64,000 nt of DNA from NCBI GenBank assembly GCA_036873755.1, contig JAVTVY010025298.1, forward strand, positions 40,348 to 104,347, given 5' to 3'. The notes under the pieces were generated by a model, which had not been told where the DNA came from, searched no databases, and saw nothing but the letters and a program-made list of their open reading frames with translations. The position numbers and the translations under genes were made by a program. How positions within the stretch are numbered: the first letter of the stretch is position 1; each line of letters opens with the position of its first letter. This DNA is from Hanleya hanleyi. Taxonomy: Eukaryota; Mollusca; Polyplacophora; Lepidopleurida; Hanleyidae. This document shows, piece after piece, positions 1-10,899 of this stretch.

Positions 1-110
1 ATAAATTCCCCGATTGGTCTTATTTGAGAATATACTGTTTTGCCATTTCTTGGGTGAGAGTATTTTTCTTATACTAGTTTCTTCATTTTATATGCAAAAT
101 ACTAGTGTAA

Positions 111-312
111 GAAAATATTTCTTACTTTCATTGAAATAATCAGAATATTTTTCTTGATGAAGAAAAAAATTCTTATTCAAATAAATTTCATATATGCAAA
201 TATACTTGTCTAAGAAAATATTTCTTACTTTAATGGAAATAATCAGAAAAATTTTCCTGATAAAGAAAAAAATTCTTATTCCAAGAAATTTCAAGAAATA
301 AATTCTTGAGTG
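111..312. repeat. Two-copy tandem duplication, about 102-bp unit
   Basis: Two AT-rich units about 102 bp apart share the core AAGAAAATATTTCTTACTTT and the run GAAGAAAAAAATTCTTATTC with a few substitutions. The surrounding bases 1-502 look like the intron that precedes the exon at 503; I see no coding sequence in them. Confidence 0.75.
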
Positions 313-502
313 TGGACAAGTTTTAAGAAATTGTGGTTGGAGAGGTAAGAAAATTCAAGAAATTTCAAGATTATTACTCTCAGATTAGAAAAATTCAAGA
401 AAAAATATCTAACCTAAGAATTCTTTTTTTACTGTGCTACCATAGCTGATACAGGTAAAACGTTCCTCTTTGTTTAATGTCCGATCTGTTTCTGTTGTAT
501 AG

Positions 503-615
503 GACCCATGATGGGTGGCATGCCTCCTATGGGTATGCAGGGACCGCCACAGTATGGGATGCATTTCCAGCCAGGGATGGGTCGACCACCCATGCCACCC
601 AATGGGCGGTACTGA
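503..615 (+). CDS. Terminal coding exon of an unidentified gene, Met/Gly/Pro-rich C-terminus (partial)
   Basis: A pyrimidine-rich stretch and TATAG (AG at 501-502) precede an open stretch that enters in phase 1 and ends at TGA 613-615. The 36 whole codons begin PMMGGMPPMGMQG and end RPPMPPNGRY. This low-complexity Met/Gly/Pro/Gln composition is typical of tails of RNA-binding and splicing proteins, but it is too short and biased to name the gene. The rest lies upstream of the window. The exon is followed directly by degenerate copies of its own last codons. That it is an exon is inferred from the acceptor, the open frame and the composition shift; the protein family is unknown. Confidence 0.5.
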
Positions 616-775
616 GCCTGATATCCTCCAATCATGCCACCAAATGGGCAGTACTCGGGTTGACATCCACCCATGCCACCCAATGTATGGTACTGAGCTC
701 GATGTCCACCCAGTGGGCAGTACTAAACCTGATGTCTACCCAAGCCACCCAGTGGGTGGTAGTAAGCCGGATGTC
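580..775 (+). repeat. Degenerate tandem copies of the stop-codon region
   Basis: The end of the preceding exon, around CCACCCATGCCACCCAATGG and its TACTGA, is followed by four diverged copies (near 630, 667, 708 and 748) of 30-50 bp each. Each copy keeps an AATGGGC/AGTGGGC-GGTACT-like core. They lie in what would be the 3' UTR and mutate the stop triplet in most copies. Confidence 0.6.
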
Positions 776-912
776 GAGAAACCCAGGCTCAAATCATCAA
801 TTTGTCCATGAAGTAACATTGTCATCATCAGACCTCATTTTAAGTCATTTCCTTGTTATCATGTTTCAATCAATGTCTCTGCCTATTGTCGTCTATTGTA
901 GTAGTAGTTAAA

Positions 913-926
913 CCCCCCCCCCCCCC
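913..926. repeat. C14 homopolymer
   Basis: An uninterrupted run of C. Similar G or C runs occur near 15,473, 15,535, 37,065, 42,715, 44,477 and 45,880. They are common in this genome and prone to assembly error. Confidence 0.9.
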
Positions 927-963
927 AAGACTAAATTGTCCTTTTAATAAGTGAGAGAATCGC

Positions 964-1055
964 TATATAAAGGTAAGAGACTTGACTTCGATAATTTACA
1001 GCTCGTTAATATCTGACAGGTCAATTCATTTGGCAACTCGTTCAACATGGTAAGT
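964..1055 (+). promoter_or_regulatory. Candidate TATA promoter with a first exon ending ATG|GTAAGT
   Basis: TATATAA at 964-970 would place initiation near 990-1000. About 50 bases further an ATG (1047-1049) is followed at once by the consensus 5' splice site GTAAGT. A first exon carrying only the initiator Met is typical of some housekeeping and small-RNA host genes. No downstream coding exon could be identified with confidence, so this is a proposal only. Confidence 0.3.
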
Positions 1056-1507
1056 CATATTTTTAACAATGTAAATAAAAATGATTTTTGTTCATGTAAA
1101 CCCTGCTTCATGTAGGGTACTTGCGAATGTTTCAAATTTATGTGACTTTAGAGCGAGGAAAAAGCCATATTTGTTTAAAGTGGATTCTCTGGCACAAGCA
1201 ATCTACACAGGTTTGTACCAATGGTTGTCTTCTATTGGTTTCAATAAAATATATCTTGAAATTTGAATCTTTGTCATTTTGTTTGGATTCTGGCATGAAT
1301 GGGAAGCTGAATAAGAATATACTATGAAAGACCTCGCAGGTTTTAGGTGAGTTTTTTTTTTTTTTTCTGGCAAGAAATGTATTCCATCTCAAATAGACAT
1401 AGCAGTTTATATTCTGAGTAATCCTGAATTTTAAGTAAGTCGAACACCACCTTTAAGCAACTACAAGATCAGCTATATGTGGTGTGCCTGATTTACTGTC
1501 CAGACAA

Positions 1508-1590
1508 GGCAAGTGCAGCTGTCACAGCAAGCCTTGGGTAGTTTGCTGTTGGGCTCCATGCCCCCAACATTGGGTTGGCGATGTTTATTC
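1508..1590 (+). repeat. Structured element, copy 1 (3' module only)
   Basis: Begins at AAG|GCAAGT (GC at 1509). Hairpin CAGCAA/TTGCTG follows, then TTGGGC and GCCCCCAAC, which can pair with each other, then hairpin CCAAC/GTTGG and a GGCGAT end. It shares its order of helices with copies at 1,670, 2,050, 9,040 and 12,528, but only scattered identity. Possible small structured RNA or a conserved intronic element; no known family recognised. Confidence 0.55.
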
Positions 1591-1669
1591 TTTTCCTGTA
1601 TTTTGTAATGTATGTGTGTTTTATCATCTATGGTCCAACTCAAATCTGCTGTCGTTCGTTGGTGATGCA

Positions 1670-1750
1670 GGCAAGTCCGTCACAGCAGATCCTGTAGTAG
1701 AACACTTCTGCTGTTGGGCTTTTGGCCCCCAACTCAGTTGGTGACATTTC
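1670..1750 (+). repeat. Structured element, copy 2 (3' module only)
   Basis: Begins at CAG|GCAAGTCCGTCAC. Hairpin CAGCAGA/TCTGCTG, then GTTGGGC with GCCCCCAAC, hairpin CCAAC/GTTGG, and closing GTGACA. GTCAC near the start can pair with GTGAC at the end. It lies only about 160 bases after copy 1. The 86-codon open stretch covering copies 1 and 2 is not credible as a gene. Confidence 0.6.
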
Positions 1751-1945
1751 ATTCAGAATATTTGATTTGAATTTCCAAAACTCATAAGGACTGGATTATT
1801 TTGTAAAAAAAATAATATATAATTTTCACAGTGCACATGTGATATAAAGTTGAAATCTTTTTAAAACTACCTCAATTTAGCATTCTACATGAACGATTAT
1901 TCATAAAATTTGGGCAAGTTCATGCATGAATACACCTCATATAAG

Positions 1946-2130
1946 CCTGCCAACGTATTCCCTGGTTGTTTTGCTGCAGATTTCCCCCCAAGTTGAAGAA
2001 TAGCCAGAGCAAGTGAGATCATCGTCGGGGGTTACGGCTCAGACTTGAAGGCAAGTCCGTCACAGTGAGGTTTTAGTTATGCCTCACTGTTGGGCCTAGG
2101 GACCCCCAGCAAAAATGCTGGTGACAGTTT
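1946..2130 (+). repeat. Structured element, copy 3 (full length, about 185 bp)
   Basis: The full-length copies add a conserved 105-base upstream part beginning near CCTGGTTGTTTTGCTGCAG, with CTGGTT/AGCCAG and AAGTGAG/CTCAGACTT pairings. The shared 3' module starts at AAG|GCAAGTCCGTCAC (2051): stem CAGTGAGG (2063-2070)/CCTCACTG (2082-2089), stem CCAGCA (2106-2111)/TGCTGG (2116-2121), end GTGACAG. The upstream part could be read as a 70-base exon with acceptor TTGCTGCAG and a GC-type donor, but all frames contain stops. Confidence 0.75.
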
Positions 2131-2681
2131 CATATTTTGAAACTACCTCATTAATATTTATAGCAAATTTGTTTGTTTTGTTTTTTTTTCAATTGCAATA
2201 TGATCGTTTCCCTATTGTAGCATATCTGATACTTGATTCTTTTCAATACAAGTTTCAGAGTGTGTGAATTGAAACGTCAGATTTGCTAGGTTAGGCCTGT
2301 TCATCTCAGAATACTGTAGATCTGCCATCTCCTACCCATGTATATTATGAAATTATAAAACTCCCATTAAGTCGGTAATTACACATTAAAATTTTTATCT
2401 ATTTGACTGACAATCAGCGTAAAAAAGTAGGTTGAAATTTGAAGTCCTTGAATTAATAGTAGTTTTCCAATCTAGGTATTGAAATGATCATCTTTGTGAA
2501 GTACTGTTTGATGGTCACAGCATATTAGTAAAACAAATTTATATCTATAAATGTTTTTTGGTCATGGGGATACTGTCTGGGGACAATATGTTTAACATTA
2601 AGATGCCATTTTCCTAATACATGGCAAAGATCGACAAAAATCCTGTTATCGAAAAAATATCAGTTGATTTCTTAAGGTTAC

Positions 2682-2975
2682 ACAACAGGAATAATGTCCG
2701 GTGATTTCACAAAGTTACACAGCAGGATTACTGTCCGGTGATGTCCCAAAGTTACACAGCAGGATTACTGTCCGGTGATGTCACAAAGTTACACAGCAGG
2801 ATTAATGTTGTGTGATGTCACACAGCTACACAGCAGGATTTTTGTCCCGTGATGTCATAAAGTTACACGGCAGGATTAACGTTTCGTGATTTATCAGTTA
2901 CATAGCGGGATTGTCACATAATGTCACAAAGTTACACCGCTGGATTAATGTCACATTATGTCACAAAGGTATTCG
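2682..2975. repeat. Minisatellite, about 48-bp unit, array 1
   Basis: About six diverged units built on AAGTTACACAGCAGGATTA followed by TGTCCGGTGATGTCACA. The same unit resumes at 3,535-3,690, so an originally single array appears to have been split by the 2,976-3,534 segment. Confidence 0.85.
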
Positions 2976-3534
2976 ATGCTGCAATGTAAAACAGAAGGAT
3001 TAATGTTATTTGATGCTACAAATTTAGATAGTCAGCGCCATATCCAGGGCCGTTTAACTACCGGTATTAAAACCGGTATGGGCGCCCAAATGAAAGGAAA
3101 ATATTTTTTCTCAGAACAAAACATGCCACAAATTCATTCTTTACTGTGTAGAAATGTTAAAAAATACTTCTGTTAATATCTTTTCATCCTAGAAATAACG
3201 CTATCATAACTTCTGAGTTCGATACACATCGAACACGCATTGCTGGCCATGCTTTATGCATTACATAGTTTAAATGACATTGCATTGACCCCCCTCTAGT
3301 AGGCAATGATCACTGTGCTACGGTGGTTTCACCTGGTCTACCTACATCAATCAAAAACTTGAAAACACCCGATTTGTGGGGAATGCTGTCTATCTATATT
3401 GGTGGCAACAATGATGATGTGGTTGAGAGAACAGGATTACGGGAAAACAGGAGTGTTACGTCACTTTTTTTCTTTACCCTTCGGGCAAAATTTGGAGATT
3501 CTGGGGTTAAATAATCTCTGGATACAACCCTGAT

Positions 3535-3690
3535 AGCAGGATTTATGTAATGTGATGCCACAAAGTTAAACATCAGGATTAATGTGATGTGATGCCACAA
3601 AGTTACATGTCAGGATTAATGTTATGTGATGCCACAAAGTTACACAGCAGGATTAATGTCGCCTGATGTCACAAAGGATCCTGTACAGCA
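3535..3690. repeat. Minisatellite, same 48-bp unit, array 2
   Basis: Three to four units with GCAGGATTAATGT...GATGCCACAAAGTTACA. The intervening 2,976-3,534 begins near CCAGGGCCG and ends near CAACCCTG, suggesting an inserted hAT-like element, but I found no clear target duplication. Confidence 0.8.
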
Positions 3691-3699
3691 GGATTTAGG

Positions 3700-6600
3700 T
3701 CGAATTCATCCTGTGTATCTACATCGAAGCCATCTTCATACACTAGGGTCGATTTTTATGTACACACTTAGAACTAGCCTTAATATATCTCCACATGCCC
3801 AAGTCGAACACTACACATACTTGCCTTCTCCATATGATGTTAGTTTCTCTTCAGAATGGGGTTTGGTGATGTCATAGCTCTGTATATCTTTTGAGGTCCA
3901 TTTTCGAAGCAGTGCCCTGTATGACCTCTAAAAACTACAGGTTGATCGACTCCTCCAAAGATACGGATAGTCCAGTTCAAAAACCAATACAATCACCACT
4001 TGCCATATTTGGAGATCAAAGAAAAACCACACTGCACAACGTTGTTCAGCTATCTATCACACAACATGCATTTCCAGTTTGAAGAATTTGCCCATTCAGT
4101 AGGTCGAGAATAATGACAGAACACAAGTGCAGTATTTATCTTGAACGGTGAAGAACAGAGACGAACCAGTTAGCGCCTACACTCTTTCTTCAGTAGCTAC
4201 TTCACTCCTAATATGGCCGAAGTCAATATATAGTTTGGTCGATCAATAACCCACTCAGGACACATTTTGAAATTCAAATGGACTCAAGGTCATTTTACGC
4301 CTGTTGTTGGACAAGGTATTATGCGATAACTGTTCTGTCTGTCCAAAAACTTTTGATGTCTATAGTTCCAGGTTAAAGATTGATATCAAACTTTGAGTGT
4401 ACCATACCCATCGTACAAGGAAAAACCATATTATTTTTGAGGTCAAAGATTCAGGTCACGGGCCCAAAAATAAGGATATAATTATAAATTGTTTTGTCCA
4501 GGCTATAACTCCATTCAGGGATGTGGATTGTGATGACATAAGAGCTATACCTCAAACTTGTGGAAAACAAGAAGACTATAGATTCTGAGGTCAAAAGGTC
4601 ATGCAAAAGAGTTGAAAATACTGATTTCTTGCATAATTTCTGGTATATATCAAACTCCTGCCAATGAAGAAACCTCTTGATTTTGAGGTGTCTGTCTAAT
4701 ATATGGATTGTTACCAAACTTAGGGTATGCTGCTACCCCAATCTTGAATTTGCTGAACCTGATGTTAACCTTAATTCTCTCTCTCACTCTTGAAGAAAGA
4801 AAAACAGCCCCAGAATTTTGTGGTCAAGGCCAGGATCACTGAAGCTATCATTATGCACTAAAAAAAAAATTTGGAAGTGAGCGTAGCAGGCTATTTTTAA
4901 ATAAAGTGTTCGCATGTAAATAAATCAAGGCATAAAGTACTATATTATAGTAGAGAGAATATAATTTATTGTCGCTGAATTTATGGAAGAGTCCAAGGCG
5001 CCCGAAATTGTGACCAGATTCTGTCCGATGGTAACCATGTTTAGCACAAATGGGGTACAGTTTTGGAAGGTTTCTCATTTTTTGCTGAGAGGAGAATACT
5101 TAAGATTGAATTTCTGAATTGCATACTCTGCTAGAAGTATGATCACCCTGGTTGATCAAACAATCTAAACAAATCATTCCATTACAGCACATTGTCTTAA
5201 CATTATAGTATTAGAATATTCCTGAAATTGAAGAAAATGCTCAACTTTTGGCTTTGGACACCATAACCATGACCAAGGCAGCACTCCTTGTATACATAAT
5301 GTATCATGATGAAGTCTAATAGACATTCCCGATCATGCAAGATGATGCTGTCCGATACTAAACACCCAAAATACTACCTCGCTGCTGATTACTGCCGAAT
5401 ACCATACATCGCTACTACTTACTGTTCGATACTATGGTGCTGCTAATTACTGCCTAATACAAGACTTCTAATTAATGGCCAATGCAAAACACCCGGTACT
5501 TCGACCGACCTACTACCGATATTTAATTACCATGAAGCTAATGGGACATATTGCATCCCCTTTGTTTACAATATCTGAAATGCCAAGTTTCAAGATGAAA
5601 ACAAATTGCTGAATGGCAAACAATTATCTCAAACGTTTCAGCCCAAGTGTAAACTTCAACTAAATTGCCTACACTCTTGGGTATTCAACTGTTTTATATA
5701 TATTTTTAAACAAAATATTGGTTATTCAGTGGTTCTCTGAAAAGTCAACTGAAAATTTTGCAGATTAAATGCCTTCGGTTCTCTACACACGAATTCGGTT
5801 CTCTACACACGACAATATTGTTGCATGTAGAGAACCATTTAGGTTTTTTGTTTAAACGTATCTAGCTTCCAACTAACAAAAACACATTTTGAGTTTCAAA
5901 GTACCACCAAAAAACCAATATCAAAACTAAAAACATGACCCTGGTTAAATAACATTTTTGGGGAAAAATCTTAATTTTCTCTGGGAGGTCTCGATAAATC
6001 TGTTGATGTTGTTATCGTAAAGCAAATAAGAAAAATTAAATAACTGTTCAAGTCCCCCCATGACCCTGCCCGGGATCCTAGTGTGATGACGAGGGTTTCT
6101 TTGGGATAGTTCTGAAATCCTTTACTATAGAATGGAATAAGACATATTCTGGTCTCATTTGCAGTGTCTATAAAATGTAGTCACTGGAGAATTTTCCTCT
6201 ATTCGGAAGGTTAAAGGACCTTGCACGGTTTAGTAAAGATTTGGCCCCAATATTGCAGTTTCAAGTCCCAAAATGAAATATTTAGTTTGAAAGAAATTCT
6301 TCAGTTATCATAATCAACAATAATTGCGGAGCTCAGAGTAATTATGTGAACCTGATATATCTCAAATGGGAGTGGGGATTGAAAACTGTTTTTCTTTGTT
6401 TCATCCAATACAGCCCAGGTCTGGCCCTGACCTCTGGTCTAACTATGCTGTTACGACCCAATCGTAACTGGTGAGTACCTCACCGGTAGGTGCACACTAA
6501 CACACTCGATATCTTTTTTTTTTTTCCTCTTGGACAATGTTATTTGTAAGTCAAGTTTCCCTTTTTTGTTTTCTTCCCCTATAAATTCCATGTTTTTACG

Positions 6601-7165
6601 ACATATTTATTACTTAATACCTTTTGCTGTCTAACTGTATTACACTGAGGACCTGAAAAGAAAAAGAAGAAATATCATCTGGCTTTTTCTTAATATGGTA
6701 GTAGTCAAGGTCGTGTAATGGAATAGTGAGTTCTGTTCATCCATTAACATTTGTTGTCCACCCGATGTCTCCAATACGTAGTTACGGATTGATTCCAAAC
6801 TTAAAGTAAAGTATACCGTACTCATAGGACAAAGAGGAATTCTATTTATTTCGATATCAAAAGGTCCAGGTCTTTGTGAACCAAAAATCAGAAAATGTCC
6901 AAAAAAAATTGCCCATTCTATAACTTCAGTTTATGTTGCTATGTGTGAGTAGACCCTGGTGTAGTCTACTATAACTGGTGAATTTGATGTCTGATAATCT
7001 GTCTGTCCAACTTTTGTCATCAGTGCAATATGTGGTCCAATGTGCAGCCATATTTTGAAGCCCAATGTGCTCTTGTTCAGAACTTCTGCTTCCTTGAAGT
7101 TAGAAATTTTGAACTGTGCTTGATATGATTGCAATGTAAATAGAACTGATCCAGACAGATAAATT
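3700..7165. other. No gene recognised
   Basis: AT-rich non-coding sequence. Open stretches are all under 90 codons and have no family resemblance. A degenerate repeat around TACTGCC(G/T)AATAC occupies about 5,340-5,490, and a short direct repeat of GAATTCGGTTCTCTACACAC lies at about 5,780-5,810. Nothing else stood out. Confidence 0.5.
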
Positions 7166-7169
7166 ATTT

Positions 7170-7350
7170 GACTTTGGCGAGTTCCACAAGTATGGTAGGG
7201 TTGTCGGCTTGGATGGGTGACCAGGTGATGATCTGGTTCTGCTGATCAGTGTCCAGGATAATGGGAACTCTCAAGCATTCTCGTGTCCTGGCATATATAG
7301 GCACCATCGTGATATAACTGATATAGCTGACGTTGAATCTTACTCACTTG
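7170..7350 (+). mobile_element. 5S-rRNA-derived SINE, deleted copy
   Basis: Bases 7,208-7,227 read CTTGGATGGGTGACCAGGTG, the internal control region of 5S rRNA with small changes. The body (GATCAGTGTCCAGG, TCTCGTGTCCTGGCATAT, GCACCATCGTGATAT) matches the copy at 14.8 kb, and the tail ends GACGTTGAATCTTACTCACTTG. Most of the 5S head is missing, so it is not a functional 5S gene. Confidence 0.8.
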
Positions 7351-8261
7351 TATATTCTAGATGTTCTTCACACACCAAATATCCTGTTACCTTGTACACT
7401 TAAGGTAACACAGAGTGATACTGTTTAACAAGCTACATCAGTGGTTGCCAAATGGAATGAGAGCTCCCAAAGTCGATTAAGATGAATAGTTCTTACACTT
7501 TAAGTGCCCACTCAAAAGTAATGGCTATTTCATGTTTGAATGATTCCAAAGAATTGACAGAATTGAGAGAGGGTGATTAAAACGAGTTCAGATTGCAGGG
7601 GAGATCTATTTCCGGTATCCATTTTGATCGCAACTAATATTGCCACTGCAGCTTTCAGAGAAATGTACTGTTCAAACATTGTTGCTATGGTAACCAATTT
7701 TGGGCTTCTTTACATAGCACTAGCAGTTATTGTTCTAAAATGGATGCATAATTGTTCCAAAGTGCATGTTTAGCAAAAGTTAGCAAAAAAAAACTTTATA
7801 GGCGGAGATGCTGACAAAATATTTTTCCATTATGCAACTGAGGTTATGGTGGAATTTTCAAACCCCAAATTGAACCACTCGTGTTTGAAATTTTGATTTC
7901 ATTTTTCACCAAATACTAGACCCAATACTGAATATTCAAATAATGAAATAACAAAAAAATGACCAATTTTGACCCTCAGGGGGGTTACATATCCTGAATG
8001 CCACTGAAGTCCCTTAACTCTCTCTGTACCGGCATTTTTAACAGTTCTAAGCTGGTATCAACACTTATCATGGGCATGAATGAAGCAACTCCATACTTAT
8101 CATCGCCTACATAGTTCCAAAGAGGATACTCCAAGCTTTCGAACAAGAAATATGATGAAAATGTTTGTCTAGAAATTCTTCAGTTTTGTATGTCAATGGC
8201 CGGCAATCATTTAACTATATTTCTATCAGTACATTTGTACCGATACGCTGTAGAGAAAGGC

Positions 8262-8858
8262 TTAATGCCACTGACAGTCCCTTAATGGCACTTACAGTAC
8301 ATTAATGCCACTGAGAGTTCCTTAATGCCACCGAGAGTTCCTTAATGCCACTGAGAGTTCCTTAATGCCACTGCGAGTCTCTTAATGCCACCGAGGTCTT
8401 AATGCCACTGAGATTTAATGCCACAGAGAGTCCCGTGATGCCACTGAGATTCTCTTAATGCCACTGCAAGTCCCTTAATGCCACTAGTCCCTTAGTGCCA
8501 CTGAGAGCCTCTTAATGCCACGGAGAGTCCCGTGATACCACTGAGAGTCGCTTAATGCCACACTGAGAGTCGCTTAATGCCACTGAGAGTCCCTTAATGT
8601 CACTGAGAGTCCCTAATGCCACTGAGAGTTTCTTAATGCCACTGGGTCCCTTAATGCCACTGAGAGTCCCTTAATGCCACAGAGTGTCTCTTAATTCCAT
8701 TGAACGTTCCCTAATGCCACTGAGAGTCCCTTAAAGCCACTGAGAGAGCCTTAATGTCACTGAGAGTCTTTAATGCCACTGAGAGTCCCTAAATGCCACT
8801 GAGTCCCTCAATACCACGGGGACTGAGAGTCCCTTAATGCCCCTTAATGCCACTCAAA
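8262..8858. repeat. Minisatellite, about 20-21-bp unit, roughly 28-30 copies
   Basis: Units read CCTTAATGCCACTGAGAGT with frequent substitutions and small deletions. Spacing is too short and variable for a CRISPR-like array, and there are no spacers. A motif of the 10.1-kb array (AAATGCTACTCAAAAG) appears just after its right end. Confidence 0.9.
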
Positions 8859-8938
8859 ACAATTGATAGTTCCAACTTCTAAATGCTACTCAAAAGATCC
8901 TAGTGTGTGATTTTGTGCATGAATAAGTCTTGTTCAGC

Positions 8939-9125
8939 CTGCCAACATTTTCCCTGGTTGTTTTGCTGCAGATTCCCCCCAGCTGAAGAATAGCAAGAGC
9001 AAGTGAGATCATCGTCGGGGGTTACGGCTCAGACTTGAAGGCAAGTCCGTCACAGTGAGGTTTTAGTTATGCCTCACTGTTGGGCCTAGGGACCCCCAGC
9101 AAAAATGCTGGCGACAGTTTCATAT
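8939..9125 (+). repeat. Structured element, copy 4 (full length)
   Basis: Nearly identical to copy 3 from TGCCAACATTTTCCCTGG to GCGACAGTTTCATATT. The 3' module starts at AAG|GCAAGT (GC at 9041) and keeps stems CAGTGAGG/CCTCACTG and CCAGCA/TGCTGG. The closing G-T-G-A-C has become GCGAC. Flanks beyond the element differ from copy 3, so it moved or was copied as a unit. Confidence 0.75.
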
Positions 9126-9379
9126 TCTGGAACACGTATTTCTGGTATTTTTAAATTGTTGGTAAATGTTCATGTTTGCAAACTACTCATTTTGTGGACT
9201 AGCTGATCAATCGTGGGTGCTCTTTTCATTCTAAGGTTTAACCAACCAAGACAGGCTAGGATTTTTTATTTTTTTTTTTGCGCTGCGATTCTCTACTAGT
9301 ATAAAGAAGAATACCATTCAGTTAGAATGGTTTGTGGTGTGAATTTTCAAGTCACCTGGAGAGCAGGCCTATGTTCAGT

Positions 9380-9565
9380 TTTAGTACAGTAGGTCTTTAA
9401 CCAGCATTAGAAAAACTAGGCCTAAACAGTAATCATCTTTTGTACAGTAGGCCTCTAACCAGTGCTAATGAAGTAGGCCTATAATTAGTGTTAATAAAGT
9501 AAGCCTGTAATCCACATTAGTAAATTTAGCCTATAATCAGTATTTGTAAAGTAGGCCTATTATCT
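9380..9565. repeat. Degenerate minisatellite, about 35-bp unit
   Basis: Five to six units of the form TAGGCCTNTAACCAGTNTTARTAAAG. No open reading frame of note. Confidence 0.7.
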
Positions 9566-10039
9566 GGGTATGTACACAGCCTTGAAAATGACAAAAAAAT
9601 GAAAGCTTTCCAATGGAGATTTTCCCAGACTTTAATGTAATACCACTGCCCTTCAATTTTGTCTTTCAACTCGCAACAATGTATCCGTGAATTCGCAACT
9701 GAAGGGAGTGACGAAACCATTCACCTGTGCTGTCTGAATGCAATAAGTAGTACTTGATCATAAATATCGTCGGACTCACGTTGTTATATATGTATATCAA
9801 TTAAACAGTTGTAACCAGTATACAAATAAATCAGACAGGAGTCCTGGAAAATGTCAAATAAAGCCAACATCAAGGGCGCTGTTTGTGGGGTCATTGGGTG
9901 CAAACACAGCCCTCGATGTATGTTAATTTCCTTGTTGGACAGCACAGTATGGGCTCTCTAATAAGTAAGCCCGAGAAACGACCTCCTCTCAAGAAATCCT
10001 GGCGACATTCATGAACATTGAAAATTGGTGCCTTCTGGC

Positions 10040-10830
10040 GAGGTGCACTTGAAAGAAGTGATCTCTCTCACTTATGATGGCGTGTAAAGAGAGGTGAGTT
10101 ACCACCTCGAAATAACACTAGAATGAAGTGATTCAAAATGCCATTCAAGAGAAAGTTTCTGGATATAAATGTCACTCAATAAAAGTTCCAACTTTGTCAC
10201 CTGAAAGAAGAGATAGTTCCCATGTTTATATGCTGTTCAAAAGAATTATTCCCACTCCTAAATGCCATTCCATAGAGGGGATAGTTTTCACTTCTAAATG
10301 CCACTCGAAAGCATAGAGTTCCAACATTTGTATCTCAATTTGAAGAAGTGATCATTCCCATTTATGTGTCGGTTGATAGTTGGGAAAGTCTCAACCTCGA
10401 AATGTTACTTGAGACTTTTAAATTCACAGTGTCTTTTAAGTTATGGGGATAGCTTTCACGTCTCAATGCCACTCAAAAGGAACAAGTCCCCACTTGAATC
10501 ACTAAATGCCATATCAGAGATAGGACCGCTTCAGCTTTTAAATGTTGCACAATAGAAGTGAGCTATCTTAAAGAAGTGACCGGTCCCACGTCTAAATTTT
10601 ACTTGAAAGAAGTGATATTTCTCACTTGTAAATGTCCCTTGAAAGTAGCGATAGTTCCTGCTTCCAAAGTTGACCCAAGAGTAAAGTCAGCTTTCACTTC
10701 TAAATGCCACTCTGGTGTTGGGATAGTTTCCACTTCAAAATGCCATTCAAGAGAAGGGATAGTTCTCAGTTTCAAATGCCTCCTGGAGGAAGTGTTCCCA
10801 CCCTCTTCATGACCTAGAAAGGATAATTCT
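10040..10830. repeat. Degenerate minisatellite, about 36-38-bp unit
   Basis: About 18-20 diverged units around CACTTCTAAATGCCATTCAA followed by GAGAAGGGATAGTTCC. The repeat keeps frames open for 60-84 codons by chance; those are not genes. Confidence 0.8.
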
Positions 10831-10899
10831 CAATCCTTTCTTCAAATAGCAGGGTAATTTGGTGTATATTTATCAAATTTATACCAGATATCTCTGATT

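Noticed and set aside
1484..1744. 86-codon frame over the first two structured copies
   Set aside because: It spans two RNA-type modules and the sequence between them; the frame is not conserved between copies.
1508..2130. Hammerhead or HDV-type ribozyme in the structured element
   Set aside because: No CUGAUGA...GAAA core and no HDV-type nested double pseudoknot with its conserved joining segment could be found.
2976..3534. hAT-like MITE from CCAGGGCCG to CAACCCTG
   Set aside because: Ends are suggestive but no matching target duplication was found and the minisatellite does not resume cleanly at either end, so it is not listed as an element.
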